Shown here piece by piece: positions 32,666-44,639 of a stretch of DNA of 64,000 nucleotides. Positions within the stretch are counted from its first letter, which is position 1, and each line of letters begins with the position of its first letter. This DNA is from Sabethes cyaneus (lineage: Eukaryota > Arthropoda > Insecta > Diptera > Culicidae), in contig NC_071354.1 of the NCBI RefSeq assembly GCF_943734655.1, positions 8,712,001 to 8,776,000 of the forward strand, in the 5' to 3' direction. A program made the translations under genes and the position numbers. The notes under the pieces are model-generated. The model was given only the letters and a program-made list of their open reading frames with translations. It searched no databases and had not been told where the DNA came from.

Positions 32666-35600
32666 TCAGACCAGACCAGACTAAAAGAACTAAAACTAAA
32701 CAATAGCAATAAAATATACATTGATTTCTTGTGCTCAAATAGCAATAAATTTAAGTATTAATTGCTTTTCCTTATAATTGTAATTTATAACAAAAAAAAT
32801 CCAAACATGCACATGGAACAAGCCATTTCTGCTCCGAACACCAATCTGGCTGTTCACAGCTTTTCCAATAATTCTTCCGGAAATGTATAATTAAAACAGC
32901 TCGAAAAAACCATCGCAGCATCATCGTAAATCACTGCGATAATTACGTAATTTCGAACCATCTCCGGAGCCCTAACGTCGATTCTTTCGGTAACTGGCCC
33001 GCCGAACACACGGCACCGATTAGCGCCTTGATCGCAGCAAGCGCCACGCTGCTGCCGATAGATCGGTACGTAATTTCTTTCATTTCCGCTAGTTTATTCA
33101 ATTCATTTCTCCGAAACTCCGTCGATTCACGCGTTCCATGCTGCTGGCATGGCATGCTGTGCTTCCCCGCGCGCACTCCAGAGTCGAGCGGGGTGTTATT
33201 TTCATGGTCGTGCGTTCGTCATCAATTCACCACACCACAGCAGAGCAGCAGCTCAGCTCGCGTCATCCGCGTGTATGGCACAAACCGAAAAAAAGCCCCA
33301 AAAATGAGTTCAGTGTGCGATCACACGATCCTACCGGCGGCGAATGGTTCGACCCGGACCCGAACCTGAACCCGGCCCGGAGGACCTGTGGGCGCGCACG
33401 ATTGAAGGGGACAGCAGGCAGAACAGCCCACAGTCAAGTGGCGATGCGTATATCATTTTGTGGCTTAGCCACTTATAACGCGCTTCCCTGCCTAACCCCT
33501 TCGCCTTTGAACGCACCATTGGCCAACCGCGCCCGAGGGCTACCTGCGTAGAGGAACTGCTCCTGTGAGAAAGAATATATTCTTATTTAATAAAGCAGGT
33601 GTATCGCAACCTCTTTATTTTATCACTATTATTATTTATTTTGTGAGAACTGTGAAGTAAGCAAGGTTCTCACGCTTGTAAAAGAGATTTTTTTTCGGTC
33701 GATTTCTTCCATATTCCGGTTGCGACCGGTAGGCCATGCATAAGGTGGTTGCTCGGTGTTCGGTTCGGCATGCAAACGTGCACACACACACTGGGATAGG
33801 TTGTTGTTATTTTTTTTTTCGGCCAGCAAACCACGGCATCATGGGTATTCGCATCACATCACATCCAGCCACAGCGCAGAGCCCGGCCCGGTACAGGAAA
33901 AAGCAGCGCGTCTCAGTAGCTCGTGCACCTGGTAGCAATTTTCGAACTCTTTGCACCCCGATTGTTGGGTTGCTTTGTTTTTACATGCCACCGTTTGTGC
34001 CGTCCCACTGCTGCTGCTGTCCGGCGGAGATGACGACGACGACACCGACCGCCGCCACCACCGCCATCGCATATCGCCGTCGGCACTGAATGGCACACAG
34101 TGCGCAAGGCGCGGGTCCACGCAGCAATGGAAGAAATGTTATGAATATGTCTTTTTAGCTGTTGTTTTCTTGACCGTTTTTTAAATTGCTTATTTTTTGC
34201 GAATATGCACCGAAATAACAGCGGCGCAGTAGCCGGCAGAGAGTGTTACAGATGGCTCATTTTCCCACGGATCCACTCGACTCGACTTGTTGTTTCTGCT
34301 GCTGCTGTTGCTATAATTAAGGATATGTGAATCGTATACACTCACGGCGGCGTGGCGGATGGTGGATGGAGTCAAAATGGGGAGATGGGATGCTGGCAGG
34401 CAGAACAAGCGGAGGTTGGATGATGGAAGCTGTTTTGGAAGCGAACGGGTTGCGGCCGGATGAGAGATGGAATCAATTGATGCTGGCTGGCGTTAAGTGT
34501 GCGGCGGCGCACAGATTTCCGCAGCAGGCGTAGCCACAAAACGCGTGGTGGCCGTGCTATGAAATGGCAAATCTCCACCATCCACCATGGCACCACCATC
34601 ATCATCATCAGGGAATCGGCGGGTAATTTGTGGCTGGTAAGCGAACGATTTTCGGTGGAGATTGATTTTGGATAGATTAGAAGCCGTGATGGAACCGCCG
34701 GCCGGACTGTGATATGCTTTGTGTGATGCCAGTGCCAGCTGACGCCGTTCTGTCAGCGGGAGTTCCCAACTCACTTGGTATGTTTAGTCGATGCTTATCT
34801 TATTAACGGAGAAGCAGGCCGTCTTGATCGGAAGAGATGAAGTTGCTTCAAGCATGAGGCCAATCATTGAGACTCTCAAATTGAGACCAATTGAGCAACT
34901 TTTTGGTGCAAATGGTTTCATTTGTAACTGTGGATTTTCATTGAGAATATGTATAGAAATTCTATAAAAATAAAAATTTAATTCACATTTGGTATTCAAA
35001 TAAAAGTTCTATTCTATAGTCGAGTACATTAAATGGTTGCTTTGATCGAATCAGGCGCGAAAAAATGTTAGTTATTTGTTGTCGTTTTACGATATGATTT
35101 AAGACGGTTTAACAGCGTGTATTTTCCACTTACCTTACTGTGATGTCTTTTCTCGCGGCAATCGCGACCAAAATATGGCAGGTCTTCACTTTGATTGAAT
35201 GCTATTCACTTTTTTAAAAAAGAAAAACACTAACTCTTTTTAAATTTTGTGGGAATATTAATCCTCCTCGATTCACTATCAAACCGTTTTTATTGTACGA
35301 AAGCTTGCACGGATGAAAGGACTTATTTTTAGATTTATTTTCCAATTTTATCACTGGCATATTTACACCCCAAAGCACACATAAAACCCTGAATAACCGC
35401 ACTATTGGATTAACCTTAATAACGAGCTCCATATCGCATTTAGATAAAATCACGAATTAATTGAAAATCTATGGCAAAACTTGGAACATTCTTCACCAAA
35501 AGCAACCGCTTTTCTGTTCACACCCGTTCACTATTCAACATGAAAAATATTGACAGTTGAGTGCGAGTCATGGTTTACTTCGATGGATTCTTGCGAATCT

Positions 35601-35842
35601 TGCGTTTGCATGTAGTGTGCATTTCAATTGACCATTTCGCCTCGCCGTACAGAAATGCTATGCCAGAGTTGGATTTAGATTTTTTAAAGTAGGACTACAA
35701 CCTACGGGAAGGTTGGGCTGTAAATCCTTAGAACTTTTTTATTTTTCAGCGGATTAACAAGGTTTTTTTTGCATCAGCCAATCAAGCATACTTCTAAGAG
35801 TTTATTCGTATGGTAAAAAGATTGTATTTTGATGGATAAACT
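32666..35842. other. Unique-looking DNA, no gene supported
   Basis: About 3.2 kb with balanced composition between 33,000 and 34,800, including CAG/GAC/CCG-rich triplet stretches at about 34,005-34,085. Many short overlapping frames on both strands, none with recognisable motifs. It looks like host non-coding or regulatory sequence, but this is not shown. Confidence 0.4.
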
Positions 35843-36955
35843 TGTACCGATTTTGTCAGCTCTCGATTTTGTCTACCCCCGATTTTATCGGCTTTTTATC
35901 CCGATTTTGTCAGCCTATGCATTTTGTTCAACTTTTGTGCTTTTAAACATGATTCATAAAGCTTTTCCGTCTATTCTGATTCCCTAGGGATAGTTTTTGA
36001 ATAAAATGATGCCTTTTTTGCGAGTAATTCGGGAGTAATTGGGGTATTTTTATATTAAAAGCTCTACAGTTCCTGAACGAGCAAATATAGGGGTATCCAG
36101 CTTTCCACGAGCGACAATGGCGGTTATTGAGCACAAGTGGGCACGTTTTTCGACATTCACTGCAGGAGCGTCGAGTTCGCCCTGACCGAGTTACTATGGA
36201 AACATCCATGATTGTTTGTAGTTCGAGTGTAAAAATGTAAACATTGTTTCATTTTGCAGATCAGCTGAAGTGGAACATAACCGAACAGATTCAAACTTTT
36301 GTAGTGGTTTGCGGCCATAATTTCCTAAAAGCACCGGCTCAGGATACTTTTTACAATCGAACGAATTAAACATTCGAGTGCACTCAAAGCCAAACATTAA
36401 CTTCATATTGGTCGAGCCGTTGCCAAGTTTGCTCTCGTACAGCGTCTCGTTTTATTAAGAAACTTTCCGTTGCGTATTTGGCCATTCTCCCTGAAATGTC
36501 CGAAAACTGCGAACCCACAATCCATAAAATTTCTTTCCATTCAATCCCGTTTCTCTTCAGCTGATCTGCAAATTGAAACAATGTTTACATTTTTACACTC
36601 GAACAACAAACAATCATGGGTGTTTCCATAGTAACTCCGTCAGGGCGAACTCGACGCTCCTACAATGAATGTCAAAAGATTTTGCCCACTTGTGCTCAAA
36701 AGCCGCCATTATCGCTCGTGGAAAGCTGGATACAACAATGGAATGGTTACTGTCTTCAGCAAAATTTCTTGTAATAATATGCTATAAAACTTTGCAGAAC
36801 ACAACAATGTGTTATATTGAAACATTGAAGAAAAATAAATTTTTAATCCACTTTTAGGGGGATTAATCGGAATTTGAATTCCAGTAAACAATAGAACTTT
36901 TAATTTAAATAAACTCTTCCAAAGGTTCCATAAACCTACAACCAAGTTTACCCGC
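35843..36955. mobile_element. Dispersed repeat R, copy 2 (interrupted)
   Basis: Same order as 6,755-7,330. Four CCGATTTTGTCAGC-like units at the left end, then GTGCTTTTAAACATGATT and TTTTTGAATAAAATGAT. After an insertion, GGTTACTGTCTTCAGC and ATATGCTATAAAACTTTGCA follow, to about 36,955. Split by the element at 36,094-36,732. Confidence 0.65.
36094..36732. mobile_element. 639-bp element with ~177-bp terminal inverted repeats
   Basis: TATCCAGCTTTCCACGAGCG at the left is mirrored at 36,713-36,732. The arms stay homologous for about 177 bp, through GAGCACAAGTGGGCA, GAGCGTCGAGTTCGCCCTGA, TTACTATGGAAACA and CAGATCAGCTGAAG, with few differences. The centre of about 280 bp is unrelated between arms and has only a short minus-strand frame. 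Fits a long-TIR MITE or foldback element inserted into repeat R. Confidence 0.8.
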
Positions 36956-37099
36956 CCAAAACTCTAAAGCGCACGTTTTTTTGGTTTTTGACCAGAATGC
37001 TGTGCTCGATTAATTAGATTGTGAGCTTTCGGTTGGTCAATTGTGGGTTAAAATATAATTTTTAGTAGTAGTCTTCAATATTGTAAGGTCTGCAGTCTT
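36956..37099. other. No gene supported
   Basis: Spacer between repeat R and the second CR1-like copy. Confidence 0.3.
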
Positions 37100-39615
37100 G
37101 AACTCTCGGCCGATCAAATGCTGGGACGCAACGTTTCTGGCATCATTGAGGATTCTGTTCTTCCTGCCACAGTCGAGCATTTCCTGCTAGCGCCCATCGG
37201 TCGTCCTGGCCCTGTCTGCAGTTGTACGGAACGAAGCCTATAAAACACTCTGGTTCCAGTGACTGAAGCGTCTCCTCACCCGTGGATCTCTCCATCACTC
37301 ATGACCCGCCTGACGTAGCGTATCACTCTAAGCAGCTCACCGCATCTCTACCGACATCTGAGGTTATACTGGAATGCAATGATTTTGCTGTTATGGTAGT
37401 CCCCGACCTTCACACTGCAGTCGAATGATTCCTACCAGCGAACAACAGTAGTCCCGGTCCTGCGTGTGGGTGTACGGAACGGGGCTCCCAGAATTCCAGA
37501 CCAGGTAAGTGCAACAACTCCTATAATAATACTACCGATGATGCAGTCCCCGTTTCCAGCTCCTTCCGCTTTCCAGCTTGCCTAGCCCGAAGCAGAACTC
37601 CAATCCGCTGCTGTTTTACTACCAGAACGTGTGCGGCATTTGGATCAAAGTGGATGACTTTTTTATTGCTGTAACAGAGTCGAACTTCGATATAATCGTA
37701 AGGACGACGCTAGGAGTAGCAACAAACATATCGAATCAGCAGGAAGTGTGTATTCTCAGCTAGCGCCGAATGACCTAACGCTGCTATTCAGCGATTACAA
37801 CAAGCCTGGTTTAGTTTGGAATGTTCCTGAAAAGGGCTGCCCTAGCATCGACTACCAACGCCCTCACGCTTCCGCAGTTTGTACCGCACTTTTAAACGGT
37901 TTCGGTTTCCACGACCTGACACAAATTAGTCCAGTGCTAAACTGCTAAATATTCGCTTGTCAGATCTGATACTTGCCAATGATCCTGCCATACAAATTTG
38001 CTCGATTACCCAGGTGGCTGAACCTCTTATCCCACTCCATGCCCATCACGCCGCTCTTGATGTTACATTGAGTATGCCAATCCCTGTCGTGTCTGAGAAT
38101 GTTGTCGACGGCACCTGTTTAGATTTCCACAGAACAGATTTTGTTGGTACGGCAACTACGGCAATGTTGACATCTCCGTTGAGCAATTCATTCGCACCTT
38201 GATCAAGCTGTGATCATCGATTACGTTCCCATACGCCGACCCGTTCGCAAGTCTCTAGGGTAAAGCGCACATTTGCGTCATTTGAAACCTGCAAGATCTT
38301 CTGCATTGCACACATTTTGAAGATCACGGTGCCAGCAAAGCCACCAAGCGACACTTTAACCGTGTCTATAGTGTCTTCTGTATAACCAGTATACTCTACG
38401 TATGCAAGCAAACCTTCGTAGAAATCCGTAGAATCCGTAGCAAACCTTCGTAGAAGCTCTGGTCATTTGACAACTCTAAGAAAAATGAAGATGGCCTGCT
38501 TGTAGCTCTATTTCTGGACGATCGTAATCGTGTACGTGTTTCCTTGGAATAAATTGCCTTCGCTCTTAGAAACACTCCCAACGAAGTCGTCAACCTCAAC
38601 GTTTTTTTTTGAATAGCTGAGGAGATTGTCGAGGCTGCCATTGGAAAACTAAAATATTTGTTAGTGGCTGGACCTGACGGTGCAGCTATCTTCCCAGATA
38701 ATACAAGATTGTAATGGAGAGTTTACATTAAATCGTATGCATGTCAATTTTACATTGGGATTGTATAATGATTAGAGTATAGATAGAATTACCAATGGGT
38801 GTAAAAATGTTCGCACGTATATTCCGTCCACTTTGGTATGTACCATATGTTCTTATGTGTAGTGAAATATAACTTTTTCATTCAGATATGTTTTCGTATA
38901 TCTCAGTTGCAATCGAGATATACAAATTAAATTGTTTACTGGGTTGCATCCTGAAAAGTGTTCTACTGTTCTAGCTGGACCTCTTTCGCTATTGTTCAAT
39001 ACTTCAATCCAGTAGTGTAAGTTCCCTACCCAACGGAAAGATTTAGTTATGTTCTCTGTACATAAGAAGTTCAGATCCAAAGTGCTCGAGATAATCGTGA
39101 ACAACACTTTGTTCGCTAGCTGTCAACTCTTCATTTCTTCAGATCAGCGGAGATTTTTTCCAAAACGTTCAGTCTCTAATCTCGTTGATTTTGTCTTGTT
39201 TCGCCTACGCAACATGAATGAAGGAGTGTAAATTTACGCTGTGTACACGGACCTGAAAGCAGCGTTTGATCGGGTGGCTCACGATATCTTCCTTGCAAGA
39301 CCGGAGAACCTGGGTGTGTCCGCACCGCTCTACTAGTGGCTACATTCGTACTTAACACACCGTAGGCTGCATGTGTGGAGATCGAATCCAAGTTTTCCGA
39401 TTCGTTCTGTAACATTCCTGTCGTACCACAGGGGAGCAACCTTGGACCATTGCCCTTTTTTCTTTTTATAAATGAGCTATCAGCTCTCCTACCTAGCTGT
39501 CGGCCATTTTATGCCGGCGATGTAAAAATCTTTAGGGTAATCCAAATGGATTCCAAAACTGTGTCGATTGTAATTTCTTTCATAGCAAATTTTGAAAATA
39601 TCACAATCTATTAAT
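37100..39615 (+). mobile_element. CR1-like LINE, decayed copy 2
   Basis: The ORF1 tail contains two diverged versions of the CCTGCGTGTGGGTGTACGGA segment (about 37,202 and 37,460), as copy 1 does at 9,953. The endonuclease starts near 37,605 (LLFYYQNVCGIWIKVDDFF, TESNFDII). A piece at 37,771-37,818 reads LLFSDYNKPGLVW. The RT is broken: VAGPDGAAIFPD at about 38,660, an insertion or replacement at 38,720-39,040, then FSVHKKFRSKVLE, LKAAFDRVAHDIF, VPQGSNLGPLPFFLFIN, and FYAGDVKIF where FADD would be. The catalytic Asp pair is not intact. A dead copy of the same family as 9,400-12,340. Confidence 0.8.
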
Positions 39616-39848
39616 CATATGGTCGGTGTTAAATCAGACCGGACCAAGTTGCAAAATTTTAAAAAATGAGTCAATGATAGCAAACGATCAAGAATTTTCT
39701 AAGCAACATTTTACTCTTATCAGACTACATAAATGTTGCAAACAGTCAGAGTTAGAAGACGATTTCGAATCCAGCAAACTTTGAATGCGTTTTTATCGAA
39801 GTCAGAATTTTACCAATCGGTTCTGTTTGACTTAACACCGACCATATG
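39616..39848. mobile_element. MITE, 233 bp
   Basis: Terminal inverted repeats CATATGGTCGGTGTTAARTC at both ends, followed by diverging RACCGRACCAA-type sequence. No coding capacity. It lies at the 3' side of the CR1-like copy 2. Confidence 0.75.
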
Positions 39849-40524
39849 AATCGATTTGCGGCAGACAATAGACGGTTCAGAACCACTCATACAAAAGAGC
39901 CATTATGCCCGCCTATATTCAAAGAACTAATACAAAGATTAAACATTTTCGCAAACACTAGCCAATTGAATGTATCCGTAGTTTTCTGAATTCTGAACAG
40001 ACATTTATATTTTCCGGCTCGCAAGAATCAGGCTCAACTAGTAATTATATAAAAATTGTGAACCTTGCTGCAGATGACTGGTGATTTTTGTATCATTTTT
40101 TCTCAGTTTTCCAATGGTGGTCTTTAAACGAAAATCGGTTGGGGGGTTCATGGCAAAAACGGCGATTTATTGATAAAATCCAATATAGCGACCAAATCCA
40201 AGATGGCCGCCAAAATTTTTTGACGTAGGATTACGTCTTACTTTAATAGGGTGCACGCTGGAGAAGCAAAAATGACCGGGACACGACAAAGTGATAGCTT
40301 TTGAACGCTTATAGCTCAGCCAATTCTGAATATATTTTTATGGTTCGCATACCATTCGAATCACAAAATATCTGCCTTTTGTATAGTTTTCATGAAAAGA
40401 TTGTATTTTGTATGTAACTGCCACATGTAATTTCCACGTGAAGCTTAACAATTTTTTCAAATTCCCTACAGTATTCGTTCAGTCGTCGCCATAGTTACCA
40501 TATGAAATTGTTATTACCGTGACC
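39849..40524. other. No gene supported; contains a GACGTAG-GA-TTACGTC motif
   Basis: Mostly unique. At 40,222-40,237 a near-perfect inverted motif is followed by TCTTACTTTAATAGGGTG and GCTTTTGAACGCTTATAGC. A related arrangement occurs at 57,244 (TCTTTGTTCACTATACTGG..TTTTAAACGCTAATAGC), so this is a diverged copy of the element end found there. Confidence 0.45.
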
Positions 40525-41512
40525 GCTCCTAATTCTGCGCAGCTCCTAATTCTGCGCATTTTTCTTTATATAAGTATTTTTTTAACATTGTGCATAACAA
40601 TGATCATTGCGTTATTTTATTATAAATGTCTGTTGAATATTACGCCATTATTCACAAACGGGCCATAATATTTGAGAGCGAAATAATTTAACGTGAAACT
40701 GAAAGTATTTTATATGGCAGAAAACATCGTCGTTAGCACCAAAGCTAAGATTGTCCTTCTAGAAAATTAACAAATTTATGATCGAAATTCTTTGCAATGA
40801 TCAAATTACCCAGCATAATTAAAAAAAAAAATTAATTTTAGTCATGTTTTAAACAAAAAGAGTGATTGCATGCATTGCTTTCCTTAGAAAAATGCGATGC
40901 AATAATGCACAGATTTAGGCACAGATTTTTTATTCATGTTCCAATTCTGCGCAGTAATGTATCCTACGAAGAAATCGCGAAAGAATACGCAATCTCACCC
41001 AAATGACTGAGGTATAGAGACATGAAAATTCAAGTAGAATCTTTAACTTGCATTGATTGGAATCCTGTGCTGTGTCTCGGGGTTCGAACCTACGAGCGCC
41101 AATTCATGAAACTATGTCTTCTATTTTTTTTAATGTTCAACCTCATGGGGCTGTCAGAGAGTGGGGAAGTGGTTTCTATATGAAAACACAATTTTTCGTA
41201 TTAGTCTAAAGTGTAATGTTCAGTATGCAGAAAACACGAATCAATTCGCCCTTCACGTTATCGAGAATAAAATATTTAAAATGAAGCATTCAAAATGATA
41301 ACAATATTCCTTTGCCACCCGGACAGCACAAGAAGGCTGGATCATGGATTTAGTTATGGTAATGGCTAATGCCGGATTTTTTGGTGTGCTTTCAGCGTAT
41401 AAAGACATAAGCAGCATGGCAGGAGTATTCATTTTCACTTTTTGGGTGCGCAGAATTAGGAGCAAACATACGCAGAATTAGGAACATGGTCAAGAAAGTG
41501 CGCAGAATTAGG
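40525..41512. mobile_element. Foldback-type element with 17-bp subrepeats
   Basis: The left end has two exact tandem copies of GCTCCTAATTCTGCGCA (40,525-40,558). The right end has three inverted copies of TGCGCAGAATTAGGA (41,447, about 41,470 and 41,499). One more direct copy is internal at about 40,939. The interior is AT-rich and contains GGTTCGAACC at about 41,083, a B-box-like palindrome. No transposase frame is visible. Confidence 0.7.
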
Positions 41513-41689
41513 CATCGTGGATAAGTTTACAAAACGAAAAATATACTCAATTGTTGGTCGACTTATAATTCCCATATTTTTTACCAGATATTATATATCG
41601 TTGCACTACACGTTGAGGTTATCCACGTTGTTAATTTAAATCTAGAATACTTAAAATAGCGGAAGAATCATAAAATGTCTTAGCTGCGC
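41513..41689. other. No gene supported
   Basis: Short AT-rich spacer. Confidence 0.3.
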
Positions 41690-43110
41690 AGAACATGGTA
41701 CGTTCACGGTACTCTCTCACGCATTTAACCTCTTTTTCCTTCCATTTTTTCTCTTTTCCAGTCCCGTTTTTCCACTTTGTGTTCCGTTTTTTCTCCAATC
41801 TGTACTGTTTTCCTGGTTTTCGCTATCACTTTTCTACTTTTTCATTCTGTTTTTCTTTTTCTCTCTTGTTTTTCTTTTTCTATCCCGTGTTTTCTGTTTG
41901 ATTGTCCATTTTTTCTTATTTTGTAATTCACTTTTTACTCTTGCCTTTTTACACTTTTTTAAATAAATTTCTTTCACGTTTTTCGTTTTTCTCTTTACGG
42001 ATTCCTTTTGTCGTTTCGAGTTTTTATCCGTTTCTAACTCACCTGCTTCTCGGTTTTCGTCTTCGTCTGTTCCGTTTTTCCTCTTTCAGATGCTCCGTTA
42101 CTTATTCTTTTCGTTTATTCTGTTTTTGACTCTTTTTTACCTTTGTTTCCTTTGTTCTCTGGTTTTCCCTTTTTTTCTTTTGTTTAACGACTTATTCTCT
42201 ACAGTATTACCTTTCTTTCGGTCTGTTTTTTCTGTATTTCTTTTCTTCTTTTTTTGCCCCAGTTTTTCATCGCACTGCCATTTCGATTCCCATTTTGTTT
42301 CAACTTTCTCCTTTTATATTCCATTCGACTTTTTTTCACGTTTTTCTCGATTTCTCCAGCGATTTTCTATTTTATCTCTCGCTATTCATTTCTTCCCTTT
42401 TGGTTTCTGTTGTTTTCTTTCTTACCTTGCGTTTTTTATCTTTTTCTACCTCGTCTTTCCTCTATTTGTCCCGCTTTTCCTTTATTTTGCTCTAGTTTTT
42501 AACTACCCACTGTTTTCTTTCTTGTTCTGTCCCGTTGTTCGCTCTTTTCCGATCTAATTTTCCTCTTTTCTGTTGCATTTATCGTGTTTTTTCTTCCATT
42601 TGCAGACCCGTATTTCCTGTTTTCCAGTATCGATTCTTGCTTTCTGTTTTTTATTTTCATCTGTTCCGTTCATCTTCTTATTATGTCTTGCTTTTCCTCT
42701 TTTCCTGTTACATTTAGTTTTTCGTTTTATTCCGTTTTTCTTTCATTTTATTTTTTCTCTTCACTTTCCTCTTTTTCTGTTCTAGTTTCTCAAATCTCTT
42801 GTGACCGTATTTTCTCCTTTATTTTCCTCCTCATTTTATTTTTCGTTTTTTTCCTTTTTTCTCATCCGTTATCCTTCTTTTTCTGTCCAGTCCCCTCTTT
42901 TTTTCGATTACCCTTTTTTCTCTCGCTTTCTTCTTTTCTACTTTTTTCTCTTCTTACGTCCAGTTTTGTCTCCTCTTGTGTCACGATTTTCCTTTTGTTT
43001 TTCTTTTTTTTCGTGCCAATTTTTCTGTTTTTTCTTCGTCTATACCATTTATCTAGTTTATGTCACGTTTCCTCCTACTCTTTTTCGTTTTTTCTCACGG
43101 AGCGGCAAGA
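41690..43110. repeat. Pyrimidine-rich diverged repeat block P6
   Basis: Opens with ACTCTCTCACGCATTTAACC, the same junction as at 5,170 and 6,384, then CTTTTCCAGTCCCG. Further on, GTTTTCGTCTTCGTCTGTTCCG-type sequence (42,053-42,075) matches 6,645 and 12,845 in order. Longest member of the family in the window. Its hydrophobic frames are not genes. Confidence 0.7.
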
Positions 43111-43369
43111 TATTGATTATCTCAGGATCCATCGGTAATCCATCTGTGAATATGCGAGGAAAATTTACTTATATTTACTTTTCATAAAAAACTGCTTGCT
43201 CAACGCTGTTTGGTTGATGAGATATATGAGTTTTTCAGCCTCAGGAGCAACAAAAAATGTTATCATAAAAATTTAGCATAAGGTAAAAGATTAGAAATTG
43301 CAATTCTAGAAAAAAGTATTTCAAAACATTTCCATTTTCCGATTTTTTTTTAGTTTTCATCATTCTTTG
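43111..43369. other. No gene supported
   Basis: Short AT-rich stretch without a recognisable feature. Confidence 0.3.
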
Positions 43370-43550
43370 ACTTAAAAATGAACTTAAAATAAATTCAATT
43401 GGTTTTAAATTGGACTTGAAACTGGATTTGAAATTGGACTTGAAAGTTGTGCTTGAAATCATTTAAAGCTGGTCATGAAATTAGACTTGAAGTTGAAATT
43501 AAAGTAGAAATAGAATTGTAATTGGACTTGTTAGGCTAACGGAACCAGTT
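43370..43550. repeat. Diverged GGACTTGAAATT-like array
   Basis: TTGGACTTGAAACTGGATTTG-type repetition that runs almost into the hexanucleotide array which follows. Confidence 0.6.
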
Positions 43551-43556
43551 GTCGCC

Positions 43557-43811
43557 ATGTCCAAGTCCAAGTCCAAGCCCAAGTCCAAGTCCAAGTCCAA
43601 GTCCAAGTCCAAGTCCAAGTCCAAGTCCAAGTCCAAGTCCAAGTCCAAGTCCAAGTCCAAGTCCAAGTCCAAGTCCAAGTCCAAGTCCAAGTCCAAGTCC
43701 AAGTCCAAGTCCAAGTCCAAGTCCAAGTCCAAGTCCAAGTCCAAGTCCAAGTCCAAGTCCAAGTCCAAGTCCAAGTCCAAGTCCAAGTCCAAGTCCAAGT
43801 CCAAGTCCAAG
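43557..43811. repeat. Hexanucleotide array (CCAAGT)n, about 42 copies
   Basis: Near-perfect; the only clear variant is CCAAGC near 43,573 and at the right edge. All six frames are open across it (Ser-Lys, Pro-Ser, Asp-Leu or Gly-Leu dipeptides). The complement ACTTGG is the core of the diverged array next door. Confidence 0.95.
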
Positions 43812-43825
43812 CTCAGATCCATGCC

Positions 43826-43925
43826 CGTGCATGGACCCGTGCAACTGCGGATCAAATTTTCGCACACCGACAAATCCTCCAGAAATGTTGGGAATATAAT
43901 GTACTAACGCGTCATATTTTCGACA
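43826..43925 (+). mobile_element. Small LINE family A reverse transcriptase fragment
   Basis: Reads TRATADQIFAHRQILQKC then EYNVLTRHIFD, matching GARAATDQSFTIRQILQKCREYNVLTHHIFID of the copy at 50,880-50,975. About 33 codons, directly after the hexanucleotide array. Confidence 0.8.
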
Positions 43926-44639
43926 AACAGACGCGGTTGAAGTGGTTCATGCGTGTTTTGGAGTTAGTCTCGAGTTTCTTCGAATCGCGCAGAGGGCTGT
44001 GAAGTTGTGATCCGGCCAGTAGTACTTTATTGCGAGTTTTTATAAGAATTAATCCGCAAGTACCCAAGTTTTTTACACCAGATAAATCTAACACATCTTG
44101 CATGTATCAGTGGAACAATTTTTAGATGCTCCAGTTCGTCATACGAAAACTGCACTTCGTCATAAGCAAGATTTCTTTCGTTTATCATGGACAGACAGCA
44201 ATTATTTACAAAAATCTATGCACGTATTCTTTGAGCCGCGTGCAAGAGCTACCCAACTACTATAAAAAAAGGAAATAGTTTGAAGTACAACTCGAAATTT
44301 CAAGTAGTTACTCCAAGCGATCAGTAGATTCTCTTCGTCATACTCAAAACTGGTAGAAAAACCAAGAGGACTTCTATTTTTTGAACAAATAGTGAAAAGT
44401 CGTAATTTTCTAACATAATGTTTTCCTCCATAGCGAAGAGAAAATCCATAAATATCAATTTGTTGATTGTAATTCGCATCAAAATTGGTTATAATGCTGG
44501 TTTCTTGTCTATATGTCTGGAAAGTAGTCGAAGACCCGCCGTAGACGAACCCATGCAGCATTCTAATATTCTAATTTTCTCGGTTAACGTCCTAAAATAT
44601 GTCCTAAAATAAGGATAAAACGATGTTCATTTTGCCAAA
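43926..44639. other. No gene supported
   Basis: AT-rich. Possible very diverged relatives of the 175-bp unit of 29.2 kb between 44,100 and 44,400 (CGTATTCTTTGAGCCGCGTG). No coding feature. Confidence 0.35.

Noticed and set aside
31531..32745. 404- and 387-codon minus-strand frames (Leu-Leu-Tyr-Ser-Thr repeats)
   Set aside because: They are translations of the GTAGA array.
33138..34120. Several 60-140 codon frames in GC-balanced DNA on both strands
   Set aside because: Mutually overlapping, with low-complexity triplets and no domains. More consistent with non-coding host sequence.
41070..41110. GGTTCGAACC as part of a tRNA gene
   Set aside because: No A box at the right distance and no cloverleaf. 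It is a palindromic match inside a foldback element.
43499..43907. Ser-Lys, Pro-Ser, Asp-Leu and Gly-Leu dipeptide frames
   Set aside because: All are readings of the (CCAAGT)n array in different frames.
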